Shown: positions 1-8,542 of the stretch, in pieces
Numbering within the stretch: position 1 is the first letter of the stretch
How the letters are laid out: each line of letters starts with the position of its first letter
Assembly (NCBI RefSeq): GCF_036108815.1
Contig: NZ_CP107985.1
Coordinates: 9,359,501-9,423,500 of the forward strand
Length of the DNA stretch: 64,000 nt
Source: Streptomyces sp. NBC_00353
GTDB lineage: Bacteria > Actinomycetota > Actinomycetes > Streptomycetales > Streptomycetaceae
Reading direction: 5' to 3'
Notes under the pieces: model-generated
What the model was told of the DNA's origin: nothing
The model's input: only the letters and a program-made list of their open reading frames with translations
Databases searched by the model: none
Position numbers and translations under genes: made by a program

Positions 1-34
1 GCAGGAGGCGGGGCGTGCCCGACGCCGGTGGCGA

Positions 35-328
35 GTGGGGGTGCCGGCCATGGCTGCAGCAGGAGCGGATCTACAGGGGCAGGCTGTGACGCGGAGTGCG
101 GGGGAGGGGCTCGACCGGGGAGGGGCTTCGTCTTGTTGCAGCGCCTCGGTGGCGGAGGTCCCGGAGCTGTCCGAGCAGCTGATGCGTCTCGCGGTGGTGG
201 CTGACCGGTGGGCCGGGGCGAGGTGGGCGCAGATCGGGGCGGGACATGGCATCAGTGCCGAGGCGGCGCGTAGGCGGTCTGGGCGTCGTGCCCGGGCAAT
301 GGCGACGGTGCGCGGCAGGGGGTGGTGA
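35..328 (+). CDS. Small HTH-like protein of unknown function, possibly 5' partial
   Basis: The C-terminal half reads like a short helix-turn-helix: a leucine-rich helix, then RWAQIGAGHGISAEAARRR, the pattern seen in many small actinobacterial DNA-binding proteins (WAQIG.x.LG.S.x.AA). The frame stays open to the left edge of the window, so the true start may lie outside; within the window GTG at 35 or ATG at 50 can serve. It ends inside the next gene's first codons, which suggests translational coupling to the phosphatase. Function is not known; a DNA-binding partner of the downstream gene is only a guess. Confidence 0.4.
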   Translation: MGVPAMAAAGADLQGQAVTRSAGEGLDRGGASSCCSASVAEVPELSEQLMRLAVVADRWAGARWAQIGAGHGISAEAARRRSGRRARAMATVRGRGW

Positions 329-2451
329 GCGCGGTGCACAGGGACGATGCGCGGCCTGTGGCGAGCGCCGGACCTCTCACCGGGCTCTTTGGCCGTCTGG
401 TGCGGGAGACCGACGCGTCGGTGGGCATGCTCTACGTCCTGCCGCCGGGGGAACGGGGCCTTCAGCTCGCGGCGCTGTCCGGCTTGTCCCGCCGGATTGC
501 CGCTCCCTGGGTGCGGGTGGGGATGGACGATCCGGCGCCGGTGGCGGAGGCCGTACGCGAACGGCGTCTGGTGTGGGTGAACAGCTCGACAGAGCTGGCC
601 CGGCGCTTTCCCCGGATCGGGCTCGTGGCGCCGTACGACATCCTCCTGGCGGCCGCGCCCCTCACACGGGAGGCCTCCGTGTGGGGCGCTGTCTGCCTGG
701 TATGGCCGGTCTGGCATCCGCCGCAGCTGGATGCCGGTGAGCGCGAGACGATCACTGATTTCTGCCGCCGGGCGGGCAGGCTGCTGGACCAGGCGGCCGG
801 CCGCGGTCACCCGTTGTTGTCCGGTGCCGAGCCGCTGGTGCTGACGCCGGCCCGCTTGCGCACCCCGGATCCGGCCGAAGCGATGGCCGCGTACGACTTC
901 GCCGAACGTCTCCCGACCGGATGCTGCTCGCTGGACCTGGACGGCAAGATCACCTTCCTCAACAGTGCCGCTGCCGACCTCCTGGGTGCCGGGACCGCCG
1001 ACTTGCTGGGTTCCCGCCCTTGGGAGCGGCTGCGGTGGCTGGGCGATCCCATCTTCGAGGACCGCTACCGGACCGCGGTGATCAGCCGAAGGCCCACCAC
1101 GTTCACCGCGTTGCGGCCACCGGACCGATGGCTGTCTTTCCAGCTGCAGCCCGGAGCCACTGGGATCAGTGTCCGGATCACACCAGCCGCAGATGCGGAG
1201 GCCAAACACGCCAGGGCGGAACCGGGACCTGCGCCGGGCCCGATGGGGGCATCGACTCTTTACCACCTGATGCATCTGGCGGCGTCCTTGACCGAGGCCG
1301 TAGGGGTCCAAGATGTCGTTGACCAGGTCGCCGACCAACTCGTCCCTGCCTTCGAAGCCCGGGGGCTGGCCTTGATGACGGCCGAGGACGGCCGTCTGCA
1401 CATCGTTGGACACCGCGGGTACAGTGCCGAGTTCATGGCTCGCCTCGATGGTCAGCCTGTGACGTCTCGTACCCCGGCCGCGCGGGCCCTGACCACGGCG
1501 ACTGCGAGCTTCTTCACCAGCTTCACCGATTTCCAGCGCGCCTACCCCGATGCTCCCCGCTACGGCGACCGGGACGCCTGGGCCTTCCTCCCCCTGATTG
1601 CCTCCGGCAGGCCGGTCGGGCTGCTGGTCCTGTCCTACGACCGCCCTCGTTCGTTCCCTCTGGCTGAACGTACGGTCCTCACCTCGCTGGCCGGACTCAT
1701 CGCACAAGCCCTGGACCGCGCCCGCCTCTACGACGCCAAGCACCAGCTCGCCCGTGCGCTGCAGACCGGTCTGCTTCCTCAGGAACTGCCCCGAGTCCCC
1801 GGCCTTGACGTCGCCGTTCGCTACCTGCCCGCCGGTCACGGCGCGGACATCGGCGGCGACTTCTACGACGTCATCCGCTGCGGTCCCGCATGTGCCGCTG
1901 TCGCCATCGGCGACGTCCAGGGCCATAACGTCCAGGCCGCGGCTCTCATGGGACAAGTCCGCACTGTCGTCCACGCCCACGCCACCACCCACACCTCCCC
2001 CAGCAAGGTCCTTGCTCGCATCAACCGCCTCTTGGCAGACCTCAACCCGGACCTCTTCACCAGCTGCCTGTACGCCCATCTCGACCTGGCCCGCCACAGC
2101 GCCTGCCTGGTCACTGCCGGACACCCCCCACCTCTGCTCCGCCACCCGGACAGACACACCGAGATCCTGCGCATGCCTCCTGGGCTCCTGCTCGGCGTCA
2201 CCTCAGACGGAGACTTCCCGGTTACCGAGATCCCCCTGCCGCCGGGAACCGTCCTGGTCCTGTACACCGACGGACTCGTCGAAGCCCCCGGATACGACAT
2301 CGACCACATCACCGCCGACCTCGCGTGCCACCTCGACGAAGCCGACGACCAGAGCGCGGACGACCTCGCCGACGCCCTGCTGGACCTCGCCATGCAGACC
2401 GTCCCCGGCACCGACGACATCGCCCTTCTTCTGATCCGCGTCACGCAGTGA
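322..2451 (+). CDS. GAF-PAS-GAF-SpoIIE (PP2C-type) serine phosphatase
   Basis: A 709-residue cytosolic phosphatase of the RsbU/SpoIIE family, which dephosphorylates anti-anti-sigma (STAS) proteins in partner-switching cascades. Domain order: GAF-like (about 20-150), PAS (about 195-290, with LDLDGKITFLNSAAADLLG), second GAF (about 315-475), PP2C (485-709). PP2C metal-site motifs are present: GGDFYDV near 510, GDVQGHN near 529, YTDGLVEAP near 648 and GTDDIALLL near 695. There is no transmembrane segment and no HATPase domain, unlike the paralogue at 49490. The GTG start at 322 overlaps the end of the preceding small gene. The physiological signal cannot be inferred. Confidence 0.93.
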   Translation: MVSAVHRDDARPVASAGPLTGLFGRLVRETDASVGMLYVLPPGERGLQLAALSGLSRRIAAPWVRVGMDDPAPVAEAVRERRLVWVNSSTELARRFPRIGLVAPYDILLAAAPLTREASVWGAVCLVWPVWHPPQLDAGERETITDFCRRAGRLLDQAAGRGHPLLSGAEPLVLTPARLRTPDPAEAMAAYDFAERLPTGCCSLDLDGKITFLNSAAADLLGAGTADLLGSRPWERLRWLGDPIFEDRYRTAVISRRPTTFTALRPPDRWLSFQLQPGATGISVRITPAADAEAKHARAEPGPAPGPMGASTLYHLMHLAASLTEAVGVQDVVDQVADQLVPAFEARGLALMTAEDGRLHIVGHRGYSAEFMARLDGQPVTSRTPAARALTTATASFFTSFTDFQRAYPDAPRYGDRDAWAFLPLIASGRPVGLLVLSYDRPRSFPLAERTVLTSLAGLIAQALDRARLYDAKHQLARALQTGLLPQELPRVPGLDVAVRYLPAGHGADIGGDFYDVIRCGPACAAVAIGDVQGHNVQAAALMGQVRTVVHAHATTHTSPSKVLARINRLLADLNPDLFTSCLYAHLDLARHSACLVTAGHPPPLLRHPDRHTEILRMPPGLLLGVTSDGDFPVTEIPLPPGTVLVLYTDGLVEAPGYDIDHITADLACHLDEADDQSADDLADALLDLAMQTVPGTDDIALLLIRVTQ

Positions 2452-2469
2452 CAGGCGGAGCTGCACCCA

Positions 2470-2640
2470 GCCACCGATTCGGGCCGAGCTTCTCGGGGAG
2501 ATCCCGCCAGGTCGAGCAGGTGCGGTATGTCAATGCGATGGTTTCAAGAGTCCGTTGCTGTCGGACCACCGTCGCCCACGAACCTGATGGCCGGCATCGA
2601 CGGATCGATCCGGTTAACCATCGCATCAGTGATCAGCAGC
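2470..2640 (-). pseudogene. IS5-family transposase N-terminal remnant, frameshifted
   Basis: Read on the minus strand, one frame gives LITDAMVNRIDPSMP, like the LTDxxWxxIxPLLP start of IS5-family transposases. A second frame gives LETIALTYRTCSTWRDLPEK, like the following AIxxxYRTGxxWRDLPxxFGPW block. The frames do not join and the catalytic DDE part is missing, so this is a relic. It occupies most of the 271-base gap between 2451 and the decayed gene at 2723. Identification rests on recalled family motifs. Confidence 0.6.
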
Positions 2641-2722
2641 TGCGAACCAGTTCGTAAACTCCCGCCTCACCTGCGCCGATTCGGGATACGATCCCGATCT
2701 CGAATGAATCCCGGGGGGGACC

Positions 2723-3340
2723 ATGACCACCGTAGTGCCGCCACCACCGCTGGAATGCCCGGCGTACTTGCCATGCCGCCCGCGCCTGCAGCACTGCCCG
2801 CCAAGCGGCAGGCGGACCCCGCAAACGCAGGTCTCGTAGGCCTGGTCGTAGGGGGCAGGCAGCGTCGGGGCTGCCTGGGCCAACACGGCCGGTACTGGCG
2901 ACGACCAACCGGCCACGTTCTCACTCAAAGGCGCATTCGCCCTCGCTGACGGAGTCGTTCGCACCGACGACACCGGCTGCCAAGGAACCCGCAGCTACGA
3001 CGACAGCGCCGAGGGAACCTGCGTCACCGTCTACGACGCCGCTGGGGGAGTAGCGACCACCGGCAACCTTGGCTCCTCCAAGTATGCGGAGGGGTGCTGC
3101 ATCTTCAAGGTCGGCAAGGTCGGCGTCGACGACGTCCCGAGGGGCGAGAAGTTCTATCAGGTCGAGGTGCCGCACCGGGGGAAGGCCCAGCTCGGCGGTA
3201 TGGAAGCCGAGGACGGCAAGCTCGCCACCACGCTCGCCCAGACCTCACCGCACGACTGGGTCCCGGACCTCATGGCCCGGGACCCAACTGCGGCCGCCGC
3301 CAACTGCCGCGCTGCCGCTGACGAGAGGATGACCCCATGA
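2723..3340 (+). pseudogene. Decayed gene for a secreted or membrane-anchored protein
   Basis: An ATG at 2723 opens a proline-rich start (MTTVVPPPP) that stops at 2837. The same frame has a second stop at 2849 and is then open to 3340, reading TGDDQPATFSLKGAFALADG and ending in a region with GEKFYQVEVPHRGKAQL. That C-terminal part has the composition of extracytoplasmic domains found in Streptomyces proteins with a proline-rich cytosolic N-terminus and one membrane helix. Here the membrane segment is missing and no start codon precedes the conserved part. The stop overlaps the next ATG (ATGA at 3337), so the reading frame end is preserved. Name and function are unknown. Confidence 0.55.
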
Positions 3341-3471
3341 GTAGGCACACCGAGCCCTGCGGCGAGAGCGGTTGCATCTGCTACTGCTTGAGAGCCGCCC
3401 ACTCGTGCGGCTGCGACTGCGGCCACGGTGGCGAGTGCGACTGCCTCGACTGCCTCGAAGAGGACGAGTAA
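3337..3471 (+). CDS. 44-residue cysteine-rich microprotein (10 Cys)
   Basis: ATG at 3337 overlaps the stop of the upstream frame (ATGA), so translation would be coupled. The 44-residue product has ten cysteines (positions 8, 13, 15, 17, 24, 26, 28, 34, 36, 39), mostly as C-x-C and C-x3/4-C pairs such as CICYC and CGCDC, and an acidic tail EEDE. There is no signal peptide. The density and C-x-C spacing recall metallothionein-like metal binders, but no known family is recognised. It is below normal gene-caller length cut-offs and is likely to be unannotated. That it is a real gene is inferred from the coupling and composition. Confidence 0.5.
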   Translation: MSRHTEPCGESGCICYCLRAAHSCGCDCGHGGECDCLDCLEEDE

Positions 3472-3542
3472 CCCATCACCGCACGGCAGGGCTCCGCACC
3501 TCGTGGTCCGGGGCTTCGCCGTTGCGCTGTGGCGCGTGCTCG

Positions 3543-3668
3543 CTAGTCGCCCGGGTCGGGCTCCTTCTGCCCCGCCTTCTTCGCGCAGTCCGGGCACAGA
3601 GACGCGCTCCATGTACCTGTATGGCGCGCACCGCACTTGGTGCATTTCAACTCCTGCGACCTGCCCAT
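3543..3668 (-). CDS. Small zinc-ribbon protein (41 aa)
   Basis: A minus-strand gene starting at ATG 3668, preceded by GGAGG five bases upstream. The protein begins MGRSQELKCTKCGARHTG and has a second pair CPDC, giving the C-x2-C...C-x2-C arrangement of a zinc ribbon. It ends in a charged tail. A longer in-frame start at 3746 is possible but has no better ribosome site. No partner is evident; the neighbour upstream on the same strand is an unknown gene (3718-4005), about 50 bases away, so the two could share a transcript. Confidence 0.6.
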   Translation of the reverse strand: MGRSQELKCTKCGARHTGTWSASLCPDCAKKAGQKEPDPGD

Positions 3669-3717
3669 AGCCCCTCCGAAGCAGAACCTGTTACTGCAAC
3701 CGGCACGCCACCGACGA

Positions 3718-4005
3718 CTACCCCGGGGACCGCTCCAAGATCTCACCGATCTCCTGAAGGAACTCTCGCCAGGGCTCGGCCTCCGAGTCGCCCCCGTTTT
3801 GGAACGCGCCCGCCCAACCCTGCATGACCCACATCCGGAAGTCGTCCCAGATGTGCCCGTTCCCGGGCGGCAGGAGAATGGACGCCTCCAGGAGGCGGTT
3901 GTAGATGTCCGACCTCACTTCGACGAACGGGCGGCCCCCGTCAATGGCGCGCTGGTAGCTGCCGATCTCCTCGAACAGCACCTTCAGCCGGTCCATGTAC
4001 GTCAC
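3718..4005 (-). CDS. Hypothetical protein (95 aa)
   Basis: GTG at 4005 is chosen because GGGGGA sits four bases upstream; ATG 3996 is an alternative. The protein is helical and acidic (LKVLFEEIGSYQRAIDGGR, then WREFLQEIGEILERSPG) with a central aromatic patch IWDDFRMWVMQGW. No signal peptide or membrane helix. Not recognised as a known family. It lies upstream of the zinc-ribbon gene on the same strand. Confidence 0.55.
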   Translation of the reverse strand: MTYMDRLKVLFEEIGSYQRAIDGGRPFVEVRSDIYNRLLEASILLPPGNGHIWDDFRMWVMQGWAGAFQNGGDSEAEPWREFLQEIGEILERSPG

Positions 4006-4248
4006 AAAATCCCCCTGCCCTTGTGTGCGCCTGATTACCGTATGGGGCTGGGGTGGTTCACGGCAGATGCCCGCAAAGAGGGATTTGGTCTGATCGGTAT
4101 GGAATCCGCTACGTCGATCCGGGGCGTCCGTTAGACGGGGGTACGTACTCGGTGGCGGAATTGGTCGCGTTCGCACTCGTACTCAGAGTGAGAACACGAT
4201 GGTGGCACACCGCTTTCGGGTCGGCGTCAAGTTCCTGACGGACCTGTG

Positions 4249-5088
4249 CTACCTGCCTGACTGGACATCTCCGACAGTGGACGAGGAGATGGGATCGCGG
4301 TGTGCGAAATACCCTGGCGGGATGCCGGGATGGTGTTCGCTGCGCGCCTCGGGGACGGCGGGTGCGGGACCAAGGGTGATCCGGGAGACGATGCGGTAGC
4401 GGTCGCCGCGGTAGAGCGAGTGGACGTATTCGACGGGGCGCCCTCTGGTGTCGGTGGTGAGCCGTTCGAAGAGCAGCGCGGGGGAGAGTTCGGGCACACC
4501 GAGCAGAGCGGCCTCCGCCTGCGTGACGACCGTGGGCTCGATGGCTTGGACCGCCTCATGGACATGCACCTGGTGATGATCCCTCAGGTGCTCGTAGAGG
4601 TCGCCGGCCTCCAGCTCCTGCTCCGACAGATCGGGTACGAGCTCTGCCGGGATGTGCAGATGCTCGATGGCAATGGGAGTGCCGTCGACCAGCCGAAGCC
4701 GTGCGATGTAGACGATCGAGGCCGCGGGGGACAGCTGCAGTTTGCGGCCGACGCGGGCGCCGGCCTGCACGGTCGCGAACTCGAGGAGCCGACTCGACCA
4801 GCTGCCACCGGCCAGAGGTGCGCTGAGTGAATGCTGCCCGGAGACCAGCTCCTGGGTGATCTTCTGGGGAGCGACGAACATGCCGCGGCCGTGCTCGCGT
4901 ACGAGCAGGCCGGTGGCCACCAGTTCGTCGGCTGCCGCCCGCAGGGTGGGCCGGGAGACGCCGAGCTCGGCGCTGAGTGCGCGCTCCGAGGGGATGGCGT
5001 CGCCGGGCCTGCGGGCCTCGATCAGCTCCAGGATGTGGTCGCGCACCCGCTCCCGCTTGAGCAGAGTCTCCGGCGCCTTGTTGTCCAT
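4249..5088 (-). CDS. GntR-family (HutC/UTRA) transcriptional regulator, DasR-like position
   Basis: A 279-residue regulator with an N-terminal winged helix (about 12-75, containing IPSERALSAELGVSRPTLR) and a C-terminal UTRA ligand domain (about 95-240, ending PVEYVHSLYRGDRYRIVSRI). It is divergent from a sugar-binding protein, two permeases and a GH20 hexosaminidase, the same arrangement as dasR-dasABCD of Streptomyces, where DasR senses amino-sugar phosphates. ATG 5088 is preceded by a weak GAAAGGG. Its likely operator is the perfect palindrome at 5295-5320, and it may also act on half-sites next to its own promoter. Orthology to DasR is not proven; the N-terminus looks different from DasR as I recall it. 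Confidence 0.88.
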   Translation of the reverse strand: MDNKAPETLLKRERVRDHILELIEARRPGDAIPSERALSAELGVSRPTLRAAADELVATGLLVREHGRGMFVAPQKITQELVSGQHSLSAPLAGGSWSSRLLEFATVQAGARVGRKLQLSPAASIVYIARLRLVDGTPIAIEHLHIPAELVPDLSEQELEAGDLYEHLRDHHQVHVHEAVQAIEPTVVTQAEAALLGVPELSPALLFERLTTDTRGRPVEYVHSLYRGDRYRIVSRITLGPAPAVPEARSEHHPGIPPGYFAHRDPISSSTVGDVQSGR

Positions 5089-5294
5089 GTGTTGCCCTTT
5101 CTGGTCTGCCCCAGAGTTAACCAGTTGGCCGCGACAGGTTGCAATCGGTCTGCTGGTCAAACTGATCCGGAGTCCAGGGTCGGGGTGGCTGGTCCCACAT
5201 TTCTGTCACAGGGCACCAACGGTGCTCTCTGCACGGGTACTTGACGACATCTGTGGTCTATGCCAACTTCATCCACCATCGATAGGTGAGTTGT

Positions 5295-5320
5295 CCAGTT
5301 GACCACTAGTGGTCAACTGG
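5295..5320. promoter_or_regulatory. 26-bp perfect palindrome, probable GntR operator
   Basis: CCAGTTGACCAC is followed by its exact inverse repeat, meeting at CTAG. It lies 29 bases before the GTG of the binding-protein gene and about 207 bases before the divergent regulator start. Related half-sites occur nearer the regulator: ACCAGTTGG around 5119-5127 and CTGGTCAAACTG at 5153-5164. Size and symmetry fit a dimeric GntR/UTRA repressor. Confidence 0.65.
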
Positions 5321-5348
5321 TTGGAGCCCCGTCCCTCAGAGGTGAACA

Positions 5349-6602
5349 GTGAAGTTCCGATTGCTTGCCGGCCTTTCCGTGCTCGTGTTGACAGCCGGGC
5401 TCAGCGCGTGCAGCTCTTCCGATTCCGCGGGCGGTCCTCAGAAGCTCACCGTGTGGATCATGAAGGACAGTGTCACGGACGACTACCTCAAGCGGTTCAA
5501 GGCGGACTTCGAGAAGACCCACAAGGACGCCACCCTGGACATCCAGATCCAGGAGTGGGACGGCATCGGGCAGAAGGTGACCGCCGCACTGGCCAGCAAC
5601 GACGCCCCGGATGTCATCGAGGTGGGCAACACCCAGGTCGCGCAATACGCCGCCAGCGGAGGTGTCAAGGACTTCACGGACAAGACCTCCGACCTCAAGG
5701 GCGACGACTGGCTGCCGGGCCTTGCCGAGCCGGGCAGGATCGACGGCAAGCAGTACGGCATCCCTTGGTACGCGGCCAACCGCGTCGTGATCTACAACAA
5801 GGACCTGTTCGAGAAGGCCGGCGTGGACGCGAGCGCCATCAAGACCCGGGAGCAGTGGATCACGGCGACCAAGAAGCTCAACAAGGGAGGAAATCAAGGG
5901 ATTTACCTGCCCGGCCAGAACTGGTACCTGCTGTCGGGGTTCATCTGGGACGAGGGCGGCGACCTCGCCACCGAATCCGGCGGCACGTGGAAGGGTGCGC
6001 TCGACACCCCTGAAGCGGTCAAGGCAATGGAGTACTACAAGCAGCTCCAGGCACTGGGAAAGGGGCCCAAGGACGCTGACGAGGCCAAGCCGCTGCAGCA
6101 CGACGTCTTCGCCAAGGGCATGGTCGCCCAGGAGATCTCCGTACCCGGTGGCGCCAAGATCATTGAGCAGGCCAATCCCGAGCTGACAGGGAAGATCGGG
6201 TTCTTCCCGATCCCCGGCAAGACGGCCGACAAGCCGGGCTCGGTCGTCCTCGGCGGCTCCGACCTGATCGTGCCCGTGGCCTCCGCCCACCAGGAGGCCG
6301 CGTACGAGGTGATCAAGGCGCTGGCGGGCGACAAATGGCAGACCGAGATAGCCAAGACTATGAGCTATGTGCCCAACAGGACCTCGCTCGCCGAAGTCCT
6401 CAGCAGCGATGAGGGTGCTTCCGTGATGGCCGCAGCCGCCCCACAGGGTCATGCAACGCCCAACTCGCCCAACTGGGCCGCAGTCGAGGCCAACAACCCG
6501 ATCAAGGCGTACCAGACGGCTGTGCTGACAGGGAGCGACCTGGCGACCGCCGCGAAGAAGGCATCGGACTCCATCACCAAGACCCTGAACACCAAGTCCT
6601 GA
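5349..6602 (+). CDS. ABC transporter sugar-binding lipoprotein (DasA/NgcE type)
   Basis: A 417-residue extracellular solute-binding protein of the CUT1 class. The signal peptide ends in lipobox LSAC, so Cys21 would be lipidated. Family features include KLTVWIMKDSVTDDYLKRF near the start, APDVIEVGNTQVAQYAASGG and GIPWYAANRVVIYNKDLFEK. GTG 5349 is preceded by AGAGG. It is the first gene of an operon with two permeases and a GH20 enzyme, which points to chitobiose or related N-acetylglucosamine oligomers as substrate. No ATPase gene is present; such importers commonly use a shared MsiK ATPase encoded elsewhere. The substrate is inferred from neighbours. Confidence 0.88.
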   Translation: MKFRLLAGLSVLVLTAGLSACSSSDSAGGPQKLTVWIMKDSVTDDYLKRFKADFEKTHKDATLDIQIQEWDGIGQKVTAALASNDAPDVIEVGNTQVAQYAASGGVKDFTDKTSDLKGDDWLPGLAEPGRIDGKQYGIPWYAANRVVIYNKDLFEKAGVDASAIKTREQWITATKKLNKGGNQGIYLPGQNWYLLSGFIWDEGGDLATESGGTWKGALDTPEAVKAMEYYKQLQALGKGPKDADEAKPLQHDVFAKGMVAQEISVPGGAKIIEQANPELTGKIGFFPIPGKTADKPGSVVLGGSDLIVPVASAHQEAAYEVIKALAGDKWQTEIAKTMSYVPNRTSLAEVLSSDEGASVMAAAAPQGHATPNSPNWAAVEANNPIKAYQTAVLTGSDLATAAKKASDSITKTLNTKS

Positions 6603-6628
6603 ACCCGTCTCCGAGGAAGGAGGAGGCC

Positions 6629-7624
6629 GTGACCGCAGCCACGCGGACCGGAACAGAACCCGACACCCCGCTACCGGAGAAGGCGCGGCCTCCCGGGAAG
6701 ACGCGCACCGCGAGGCGACGCGCCCCAGGTCGGCCGGCCAACGCGGGCCTCTGGCCCTATCTGCTCGTCGCACCCACCGTCGTCGGCGCCGCCTATCTAC
6801 TCGTGTATCCACTGATCCGCAATGTGGTCATCTCCTTCCAGCACTTCGGAATGGGCGAACTCATCCGCGGCGGCCCCGGCTTCGCAGGATGGGAGAACTA
6901 CCGGGAGATCCTCAGCGGGGACGAGTTCTGGGCGGTGGTGCGCCGCACTTTCCTGTGGACGGCTGTCAACGTCGTACTGATCATGGTCCTGTCCACCCTG
7001 GTCGCATTGATGCTGCAGCGCCTGGGCACGCGTATGCGGACCGTCGTGATGAGCGGTCTGGTGCTGGCCTGGGCCACCCCGCAGATCGCCGCGACCACTG
7101 TCTTTCAGTGGCTGTTCCAGTCCCAGCTGGGGGTCGTCAACTGGCTGCTCGTCCGGCTCGGGTTCGACTCCTTCGAGGGCTACACCTGGTTCGCCCACGG
7201 GCCGGCCACTTTCACCATCCTGGTGATCCTCGTCGTCTGGCAGTCGGTGCCGTTCGCCGCGATCACCCTGCACTCGGCCTTGACGACCGTCCCCGCCGAG
7301 GTTTTCGAGTCGGCCCGGATGGACGGCGCGAGCGCCGCCCGCATGTTCCGCTCCATCACCCTGCCGATGCTCCGCCCGATCTTCGGGCTCGTCCTGTGCC
7401 TCGAAGTCATCTGGGTCTTCCGATGCTTCGCCCAGATCTGGGCCATCAGCCAGGGCGGCCCCGACACCGCCACCACCACCCTGCCGATCTACGCCTTCCA
7501 GGTCGCCCAGTCCCTGCACCGCTACGACCTGGCCGGCGCTGCCTCCACCATCACAGTGCTTCTGCTCGTCGCCGTACTCATCGCCTACTTCCGCCAGATG
7601 TTCAAGCAGGAGGCTGAACTGTGA
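6629..7624 (+). CDS. ABC sugar transporter permease 1 (MalF type)
   Basis: A 331-residue inner-membrane permease with about six helices after a basic, cytosolic N-terminus of about 45 residues. The EAA loop that docks the ATPase is visible (ESARMDGASAARMFRSITLP). The GTG start at 6629 follows GGAGGAGG. It lies 26 bases after the binding-protein stop and overlaps the next permease by a GTGA junction, so the operon is tightly coupled. Confidence 0.92.
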   Translation: MTAATRTGTEPDTPLPEKARPPGKTRTARRRAPGRPANAGLWPYLLVAPTVVGAAYLLVYPLIRNVVISFQHFGMGELIRGGPGFAGWENYREILSGDEFWAVVRRTFLWTAVNVVLIMVLSTLVALMLQRLGTRMRTVVMSGLVLAWATPQIAATTVFQWLFQSQLGVVNWLLVRLGFDSFEGYTWFAHGPATFTILVILVVWQSVPFAAITLHSALTTVPAEVFESARMDGASAARMFRSITLPMLRPIFGLVLCLEVIWVFRCFAQIWAISQGGPDTATTTLPIYAFQVAQSLHRYDLAGAASTITVLLLVAVLIAYFRQMFKQEAEL

Positions 7625-8484
7625 GCCTCACAGTGATACGTGCACGCAGCGTCCGGAGCGGATTCCTCCGAAGGCTCCCGCTCAACGCCACGGCCCTCGG
7701 TGTGTTCGCGCTCTCCATCTTCCCCGTGTACTGGATGGCGCTCACTGCCTTCAAGCCCACGAAGGACATCACCGCCGACACACCGATCTTCCTGCCCACT
7801 CACCTCACCTTCGACCACTTCACCAAGGCCGTGCAGGCGGACGGCTTCTGGATGTTCTGGCGCAACAGTCTCACCGTCACGCTCGGCGGAGTGCTGCTCG
7901 CCCTCGTCGTGGCCCTCGGTGCGGCCTTCGCCGTGGCACGGATGACGTGGCGGGGACGGCGCAGCTTCATCCTCATGGTGTTCATCGCCCAAGTGGCCCC
8001 CTGGGAAGCCATGTTGATTCCGATGTACATCATCGCCCGCGACACCGGCATGCTCGACAAGCTGTCGATGCTCACCCTGATCTACTTCATGACCACGCTG
8101 CCCTTCACCGTCGTGACGCTGCGGAGCTTCCTCACCGCCATCCCCGTCGAACTGGAGGAGGCGGCACAGGTCGATGGCTGCACCCGCGCCCAGGCCTTTC
8201 GCCGCGTCACCTTCCCGCTCCTCGCTCCCGGCCTGCTCGCCACCTCGCTCTTCGGATTCATTACTGCCTGGAACGAATTCGCCTTCGCCAACATGCTGAT
8301 CATCAAAAACCAGGACGACCGCACCCTGCCCGTCTGGCTGTCCTCGTTCTCGAATGTCTTCGGCACGGACTGGGGCGCCACCATGGCGGCCGCCACGCTC
8401 TTCGCGCTCCCTGTCCTCATTCTCTTCCTGGTCCTCCAGCGACGCGTTTCGACCGGGATGACCGGCGGCGCAGTCAAGGGCTGA
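7621..8484 (+). CDS. ABC sugar transporter permease 2 (MalG type)
   Basis: A 287-residue permease; GTG 7621 overlaps the preceding stop by four bases. It has a short cytosolic start, about six membrane helices and a standard EAA loop (EEAAQVDGCTRAQAFRRVTF). It pairs with the upstream MalF-type permease as the heterodimeric channel of the importer. The next gene, the GH20 enzyme, starts 58 bases downstream. Confidence 0.92.
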   Translation: MSLTVIRARSVRSGFLRRLPLNATALGVFALSIFPVYWMALTAFKPTKDITADTPIFLPTHLTFDHFTKAVQADGFWMFWRNSLTVTLGGVLLALVVALGAAFAVARMTWRGRRSFILMVFIAQVAPWEAMLIPMYIIARDTGMLDKLSMLTLIYFMTTLPFTVVTLRSFLTAIPVELEEAAQVDGCTRAQAFRRVTFPLLAPGLLATSLFGFITAWNEFAFANMLIIKNQDDRTLPVWLSSFSNVFGTDWGATMAAATLFALPVLILFLVLQRRVSTGMTGGAVKG

Positions 8485-8542
8485 TCTGGACCGCACTCTT
8501 GGCCCGCGAGGACCGCACCCTGCCAGCACCGGAGGCCGACCC

